Shown piece after piece: positions 57,527 to 64,000 of a DNA stretch of 64,000 nucleotides. Within the stretch, counting starts at the first letter, position 1. Each line of letters opens with the position of its first letter. Both the position numbers and the translations under genes were made by a program. The notes under the pieces are model-generated. The model was not told the DNA's origin, did no database searches, and saw only the letters and a program-made list of their open reading frames with translations. Source of the stretch: Brachionus manjavacas (lineage: Eukaryota > Rotifera > Eurotatoria > Ploima > Brachionidae); the NCBI GenBank assembly GCA_019054805.1, contig JAHQIY010000001.1:2928501-2992500 (forward strand), given 5' to 3'.

Positions 57527-58870
57527 TTGAATTAAAAAATGTATCCAATGTTGAAATAACATTAAAAAAGTGCGATATTTCAAATATTATTTTCAGTTTC
57601 AAAAAAAAAATAAAGTTGATATTGCAAACATGAAAAACTTTGTTTTTTTGGATTTGTGATATGATGATCCTTACAGATAATATTTGTAGATTAAAAAACG
57701 GCTTAGTTTTTCGTTAGGAGATAATTATTTTTTTAGTGAAAATTTTATTAATAAAAAGGAGACAAAAAGATAAGTGGATAAATTATTTTTGTAGGAGATA
57801 GATATTAACTAAAATTGATAATTATTATAAAATAAAATTAATTTGTGAAATAGATATTTGTAATATAAGGTTACAATTGAGTCAAATTGAGAAAGCGAAT
57901 AGTCAAGTATTCGCACGAAGATACACAGTTCTACATGTGAACAACTTCCCAATCAACGTCCAATATTATAAAGGCTCAATGCAAAGAGTTTTAGACAAAA
58001 TAAGACGGCTAGCAAGATTTTGACGAGTTGGTAGAATGATGCAGTAAATTCATTCAATTAAAATCGATTCTGAGAATTGGGAATCTAGCGCTTGTTCATG
58101 TCATTTTTGGCAAAAAAATTTCAAATGTAAGCACACAATCGGAATTTCGCACTTTTTAAACCTGAACAAATTTCGGGGTTTAGACTTAGACATCGAATGT
58201 AATGCAAAACGAGGTCGAAAAAAAAGGCAAGATCAGCATTAGAAAGAAATTCAATTGTTCCGATTAACAGGCAGACAGACAATCTAAATCAACACGAAGT
58301 TCTTCAAGAGGTTGAAAGTACGATTCAAATAATCGTTAATGTTTCTAATCAAAATAAACTATTTTTGACTTCAAGTTCAGTAGCAGTTCAAGATCAAGTC
58401 GAAAATAATATTCAAGTTTCTGAGAAACGTGAACGCGGAAGATCAAAAATATCAAGCAATGAAAACGAGTAATATAATAAGTGTTAATTACTTTGTTGAA
58501 TTTAATTTTTTTTATATTTTATTTTTTTGATTTTTTTTAATTAATTGTCTCTTTTAAAAAAATAAATATATTCTGCACTTTTATTTTATATACTTTATAT
58601 ATTTTATATACTTTTAAGAATTAAATTATACACTAAAAAAAATATTTATCGTCTAACAAAAATTATTCACCAAAAAACTTTCTACGCTCTGTTTTCCATT
58701 TTTCATAAATTATTATGTATTTGTTAAAATGCACCAAACGAAAGTGAATCATCTCTTAAGTCAAAATTTTAAAAGAAGAAAACAAAGTTTTTCGGGTCTT
58801 AGTTGGTTAGATAAACTATGGTTCACCTGTAACTTGAACAATTCTTGTTCTCAGGTTTTATGAACAATTA
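57527..58870 (+). repeat. Dispersed repeat split by a MULE-like element
   Basis: Positions 57527-57699 and 58672-58870 together match the uninterrupted copy at 48640-49026 (opposite strand). Downstream, to about 59040, further CTATGGTTCACCTG and CCTGAGAACAAGAAT motifs appear in direct and inverted order, so this family has foldback-like ends. Confidence 0.75.
57700..58671 (+). mobile_element. Mutator-like (MULE) element remnant with SWIM finger
   Basis: The element has imperfect inverted ends that start GG and share a GTTAGnnGATAA-like block and TTTTTTTAGTG. It is flanked by AAAAAAC on both sides (57693-57699 and 58672-58678). Inside, the plus strand at about 58066-58250 encodes ENWESSACSCHFWQKNFKCK, continuing HTIG. 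This is a CxC...CxH SWIM zinc finger, followed by a basic KRGRKKRQDQH tail as in many MULE transposases. Stops elsewhere show the transposase is dead and mostly deleted. Confidence 0.7.
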
Positions 58871-60326
58871 GTTCACATAATCTAAAAATTATTCGTTCGT
58901 TTATTTCAATTACTGATTATTTTGGTTCACCCTTATTCTATTTTGAACAAAAACATTTGGTGAACCAATAGTTCACAAATCCTGAGAACAAGAATTTTTT
59001 GGATAATAAGTGAACTATGGTTCACCTGACCGACTAGACTCAGTTTTTCAACGATTGAATATAGACTTTAATCTAAATGAATTATTTATCTTTTTTTGTT
59101 CATTTTATTCAGTTTTTTTTATATTATTTATTTTTATTATTAATTTTTTCATATGTTTTTATTCTGAAGGAGCAATTGCTTGATAAAAAATAAATAAATG
59201 AATTGTTTAAAAGTTAAAAAAGAATTTTTAATATTTTTTTCAAATTTCCAAACAAAAATTAAGCTCATTCTAAAAACTTAATAAAGTTTATTTTAATTAC
59301 TGACTCAATTTGGAATCAGATAGAAACAAGTAAAACAAATTTATCTCATAATTGATCATGTAGCTTGAACTTGAACAAATCTAAACAAACTTAAACATTT
59401 TTGATGACATGTTTAATAATTAATAGTTTAATAAATATAATTTTATTTAATATGTTGCTTTTGATCATTGTATATTTTTATCAATAATTTAAACTTTCAT
59501 AATTAAATTTATTATAGATGAACGAATATTCGAATGAATTTAAAATTTGAAAATCAAAATTGAATTGTAAAAAGAATTAAATTTTTTATTTGAACTTAAT
59601 TTAAATTATTTTTTAAATTGAAACAAAAATTAAATTCTAATTTGATTTCATTCAAAGTGGATTCGATTTGGATGCCTTCACTATAAGCTCACATTACACC
59701 TCTTGTCAAATCACCTATTAACGATAACTTAAACTAAAACATTAACCTTTTGATTTTTCCACATTTTCAATTTAAACATTTAATAAATTTTTTAATTTAC
59801 CATAAAATTTACTATCTAGTCATAATATTTTGGAAAAAAGTTTCTCTTCAGCAATTTGTTCGAAATTTTATTAAAAAGAAATTAATTATTTAGAATAGTA
59901 ATAAATTATTTCATTTAGTTCGAGTTATTTACTTTACTGTCTAGTCGTAATAGGTTATTTGAATTTTTTTAACTCTACTCCATACAAAAAGATTAATAGA
60001 GAACTTAACTCTTAGTCAATGGTAAAAACTAAATTGGAATAAAAATTATTTACTCATTTAAAGCTCTTAAAATGTTGAATTAATTTAAGACATAATTTCA
60101 AAAACTTTTAAAGAAAGGATAGAATTAAAATATTGCTTTGTGAAAAAGATTAATCGGCAGCTTACCGAAAAAAAGCATAAATTATTAAATAATAAATTGA
60201 TAGTTTAACTGTGCATTGTTATTGTAAGCATTGTAAGCACTTTCTATTCCTTTTTGAGTTATTAACAAACGACTTGACCATTGTGTAAGATCTTAAAAAA
60301 TGTGATCCTATTAACTTTTTTATTAA
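58871..60326. other. AT-rich intergenic region with repeat tail
   Basis: The first 170 bp hold the foldback-like tail of the preceding repeat, with GTGAACCA and CCTGAGAACAAG motifs. The rest, to 60326, shows no gene or structure I can support. Confidence 0.5.
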
Positions 60327-61488
60327 CACTCAAAAACCGTATTTTTTTTATATGTTAATTACTGAAGGGGTCCAAAAAACCCCTTAAATAAATTATGCCT
60401 TTAAACATGCATTAATTACCATAATTATACAAAATATTTAATAAAATATTTACTGAATGTAAAAATATATATCTTAATTTATTTTGCTTTGATAATTAAA
60501 AAAATTATGTCTATTTTTAATTAAAAATGTAAAATTATTCATTAAAAAAAACTGATTTAACGTCAAATCAAATTTTTCATAACAATAAAAAACTTATCTC
60601 TTGACATAAATATTCCAATCATACTGACTCCATAAAGTTTTGACCACATTGCTTGAATAGGGACATTTAGGCATAATACACCTCTTGCATAAAGGATACC
60701 GACAAAAGATAATATGTCTTCTTTTCTAAACGAAAGATTAGGATCCACATCCTTCGAGTGACAATTGGTACAGTTGAGTATTAAATTTAGCATTGATATG
60801 TCAAAAATCATAAAAAATGCAGACGGTTTTGACTCATTTATTTGACGTGTATCACAACTTGTTCGACTAGCTTTCTCATTAAACTTATCTTTTTTCTTAG
60901 ACTTGTCTCTTCCCCGACATTCAGTCTTACCCATATCGTTCCATTTTTCGAAGTTTTATCAATATTAGATTCTTCTTCTTCTTCAGGGCTTCATTATCTA
61001 AGCCTTCATCTGAGTCATTTTAAGAAAAAGGGTGATTCATTATCTCCATTTCTTCTACAAAATAATAATCATCATTATTCTAATAATCATTATCATCAGA
61101 GACTTCTGATTGGGTATTGTCCGCATTTCTAAGAAGTTCAAGAGCTTCTAAGGCAGTTTTTCTTTGTGACATGATTTCAAAAATTTATTTTTAATTATAG
61201 GAATTAATTGATATTAAGGAGAGTTTGAAGTTAAAAGCATAATAAGCCGAGTCTTTAGTTTATTTTACAAAAAAAAAGACAATATTAATTGAGGGTCCAA
61301 AAAAGCCCTCTCCGGGTTTAGCCGTATACTTTTTTTTATTGGCATGAAAAAAAAATTATTTTATAATCAAAATTAAATATTTATAATAATTTTTTTATTT
61401 TAGTTTTGATGGAAAAATAAAATTTTTGGAACAACAACCAAAAGAAGTACCAAAAAGGGTCGAAAAAAACCCTCCGGTTTTTGAGTGT
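60327..61488 (-). mobile_element. piggyBac-like element, deletion derivative
   Basis: Inverted ends of CACTCAAAAACCG are flanked by intact TTAA on both sides (60323-60326 and 61489-61492). Subterminal GGGTCCAAAAAACCCC-type motifs occur at both ends. The minus strand carries the start of a piggyBac transposase and lacks its catalytic half. Confidence 0.88.
60563..61172 (-). pseudogene. piggyBac-type transposase, truncated and frameshifted
   Basis: The frame begins MSQRKTALEALELLRNADNT with the usual acidic Asp/Glu-rich N-terminus (broken by stops) and continues after frameshifts into a 60563-60934 segment. That segment has the family's N-terminal domain: KPSAFFMIFDISMLNLILNC, TN, then FVGILYARGV, MWSKLYG and a terminal IFMSRDKFFIVMKNL. 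These match the conserved 'fiG..l..G....+W......ig..f...MsR+rF' pattern. The DDD catalytic region and the Cys-rich C-terminus are absent. Confidence 0.85.
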
Positions 61489-61979
61489 TAAGACTTGAGA
61501 AAAATCTAATGCTTTTTTGTTATTAACTCAAAAAAAATCGAGTCCAAATGCCAGCCGACCTGTCCATCCGACCCATCGGGCCTTGCCGGACTTAGAAAAA
61601 ACTATTTGGTTGAGTTATACCAGACCACTCTTGAATTAAATGCTAAAAAAAGACCATTTGCTAAATTTATGAGACTTGTCAGTAAAAAAAAAAAGATACT
61701 AATAATGCAACTGCACTAGTCGAACAGGCAGAATATTTTCAGTGAATTTCATATTTTATTTTTAAAAAGAATCTATTTTAAAATTTTTAGGAAATAAAAA
61801 AATTTATTTTAAATTTTGTCCTGATTATATTTTTCAATTAATAGCTTTAATCATTTAAAAAAAATATCAATAATCTATTAAAGGCTAATACGCAATTGTT
61901 CAATATGAAGAAAATGAAGACCGATGAGAAAGATAAATTAATAAATAAGTTAAGGCAAAAAGTTTAATCGTGGAAAATA

Positions 61980-62909
61980 ACGGGTGTAGAATTAAAGATG
62001 GCACAAATTTTTAGTTAAATTTGCTATAAGAGTGGACAAGACCTTTCCCAATATTTTTCAAAATTTAAAATCAGGCTTATCCTAGCTTTAAAATAAATAA
62101 AAATTATGTCATAAAGTTGAGTTTTCGATAAGTTGCTGGAAAAAAAGTACGAAACCATCAAAAAAGATGTGTGCAACTTTGTTAATAGTAACTAAAATTT
62201 GCCAAAAGCTGAAAATGTAAGGCGATTCACTGGTCTTGAAAACAAAAAACGTTCTGTTTATCGTTGGCTAGATGCTATAGAAAAAGATAAAATTTTAAAG
62301 AAAAAAAAAAGAAAGTGGTAACCTGATAAAATTGCGACGAAACTAACGATTGCTAGACTTAGAGCCTATTTCACGCAGAATAAGCGAGCAATATTTTGTA
62401 CCTAGTAGTTTAGCGGTCATGGTTAAACATGTCTACTTTGGAGAGTGTATTAAGAAACGACTTGAACCAATGATCAAAGAATATCATCAGGATGCCAATT
62501 ATGTACTTTGGCCCGATTTAGCATCATCTCATCAAGCGAATATGGTACAGAATTATATTTTAGATAAAAAACAAGGTATGTTGCCAAAGAAGTGAATCCA
62601 GCAAACGTACTAAAAGCAAAATTAATCGAAGATTTTTGGGGAAATTTTAAAGCTGAAGTTTATTATCTTTAATTCGAAAACAAAATTCGAACTTGCCTAA
62701 GCAATATGGACCCTAAGGTTGTACAAGACCATGCCAAGACTGTTCGCTCCAGGCTCATACGTCGTCATGAAGTTCAATACTTTAACTGGTATTATTTTTT
62801 CAAAATAGGAGGGTTCAGTTTTTATTTAAAAAAAAATTAAAAGCCTTTGTTAATTAAAAAATTTTTTATGATAAAATTAATATTTTGCCATTTTTTATTC
62901 TACACCCGT
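61980..62909 (+). mobile_element. Tc1/mariner element, internally deleted
   Basis: Inverted ends start ACGGGTGTAGAAT and are flanked by TA on both sides (61978-61979 and 62910-62911), the Tc1/mariner target. On the plus strand, frames give the N-terminal helix-turn-helix remnant. These are followed by the C-terminal catalytic part: YVLWPDLASSHQANMVQNYI, a frameshift near 62580, then VAKEVNPANVLKAKLIEDFW and DPKVVQDHAKTVRSRL. The second Asp and the last acidic residue of the DDE/D triad are visible; the first Asp region is deleted. Confidence 0.88.
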
Positions 62910-62911
62910 TA

Positions 62912-63607
62912 ATGATTGAACAGAAACAAAGTGGAACAACAGTATTCAAATGAATATGATGGCTTGTACTGATGTTTGGCCAAAAAGTACTGGAATTGAA
63001 AATGGACCAGCTCTTAGATATTTTTAAACTTAATTTTAAAATTATGAATGAAATAATTCAAAATTTTCAATTAGCAAATAAAATAAAAATAAATATTTTA
63101 AATTTCTTCTACAAAAAAAAAATGAAATATGAATTTTCGAAAAAATTTTACTTAAATTTTTTGTTCTTTTTAGTTATCGTTGAAATATTATAAATTTAAA
63201 TATCAAATCTAATTTACTAATTATCTCTTTTTAATTTTTTTTTATTTATTGATTTTTATACTTTTTTCTTTGAAAAGACCATAGGATTGACCTTACTACT
63301 AACTTTTCCTTTAAAATATTTTCTTGTGAAAAGCGCTAGTGAGCACGCTTTTTTTAAAATACCTTACTAAATCTTTTATCTTAACTTATAATTTGGATCT
63401 CTAAAATGTGGCTCTGTATCAGACTTCATCATAATAGTTTTAAAAAAAAAGATCACAATTTCAAAGTGGACACGAGTCTAATAATCAATTAAATACCAAA
63501 GAGCATAAATTGGACTAAAAGGAGCAGGTTTATAATAATTAAAAAGGAAACAAATGTCTTAATCTCATTGTCTACCTAAGGATTTTGAATAACATATTTA
63601 AAAACAT
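62912..63607. other. AT-rich intergenic region
   Basis: A 73-codon frame at 62972-63193 is lysine/phenylalanine-rich and shows no family resemblance. I see nothing else. Confidence 0.5.
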
Positions 63608-64000
63608 TTTTCACTCCTTGTGGAGCAAAGGATCGCTACTCTTGATTTCCACTCAAGTCGATCTTTTGCCCTTACCCTTGCTTCTCCCGATGTCATTTCG
63701 ATGAGCTCTTTCGTGATTGATGACTTTCATGTTACTTCTGGCGTCGCCATTGAGGTGCCCATTGAAGGGCTCTTTTAGATATTCATGTTTCTTTCATTCT
63801 AAGTACATGCCCAAGTCATCGCAGTATTTTATTCTTAATACACTGAATTAATGGCTCTAAGATTTGTTCTTGTGTATAGGTCAGCATTTAACAATGTCTA
63901 AGGCCAGTGTATCCCGAGGATCCTCCGCAGGCTTCCAGTGTGGAAGGCGTTCAGGCTTTTCTTGTCAGATTTACACATCCCCCAACATTCGCTACCGTAC
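63608..64000 (-). mobile_element. LINE 3'-terminal fragment, runs off the window
   Basis: The minus strand reads YGSECWGMCKSDKKSLNAFH, TGSLRRILGIHW, then LGHVLRMKET and RALQWAPQWRRQK, ending EWKSRVAILCSTRSEK. This is the C-terminal end of a LINE of the type often annotated as craniofacial development protein 2-like endonuclease/RT. It begins in the flanking sequence beyond 64000. It is the closer-to-intact relative of 8725-9228. Confidence 0.85.

Overview
This window is a very AT-rich animal nuclear genome segment. Its genes carry GT-AG introns, many only 45-70 nt long, and are separated by long AT-rich spacers. The gene set is metazoan: protein kinase D, the Bardet-Biedl protein TTC8/BBS8, a leucine-rich-repeat hormone-type GPCR, TAF6L and an innexin. 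An innexin gap-junction gene points to an invertebrate. The compact AT-rich style and the many degenerate non-LTR elements would suit a monogonont rotifer such as Brachionus, but that assignment is inference only.

Layout. 1-5.6 kb: intergenic, with two adjacent inverted-repeat elements. 5.6-8.3 kb: single-exon TFIIIC90-like (GTF3C4) gene. 8.7-9.2 kb: internally deleted LINE. 11.1-14.8 kb: eight-exon protein kinase D gene, minus strand. 19.3-22.0 kb: two abutting LINE pieces. 24.0-26.2 kb: divergent MFSD8-like transporter and FKBP2-type ER prolyl isomerase. 26.6-28.2 kb: a tiny membrane protein and an unrecognised 145-aa protein, tail to tail. 28.4-31.1 kb: TTC8/BBS8. 31.4-33.6 kb: TAF6L, which I assembled from ten exons. 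34.0-37.3 kb: LINE pieces and a piggyBac-like MITE beside a long inverted repeat. 37.4-39.6 kb: LGR-type GPCR. 39.8-41.6 kb: LINE interrupted by a foldback element. 43.4-43.8 kb: HIG1-domain gene. 44.4-44.8 kb: hAT-like MITE with a perfect target duplication. 46.2-51.1 kb: innexin, whose 3.3-kb intron holds a 5S rRNA gene on the other strand. 52.4 kb: tRNA-Arg(UCG). 55-63 kb: GA microsatellite, piggyBac-like elements, a MULE-like element with a SWIM-finger remnant, and a Tc1/mariner remnant. The window ends inside another LINE.

How genes relate. The clearest regulatory unit is the 191-bp divergent interval between TTC8/BBS8 and the 145-aa gene. It contains a near-palindromic RFX X-box about 80-100 bp from both start codons, as expected of a shared ciliary promoter. 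That makes the 145-aa protein a candidate cilium component. MFSD8-like and FKBP2 likewise share a 183-bp divergent interval. The rest are unrelated housekeeping or signalling genes. No multi-gene system of a wholly new kind is evident. The more notable observations are the shared ciliary promoter, the nested mobile elements with intact target duplications, and a LINE 3' hairpin with a compensatory base change.
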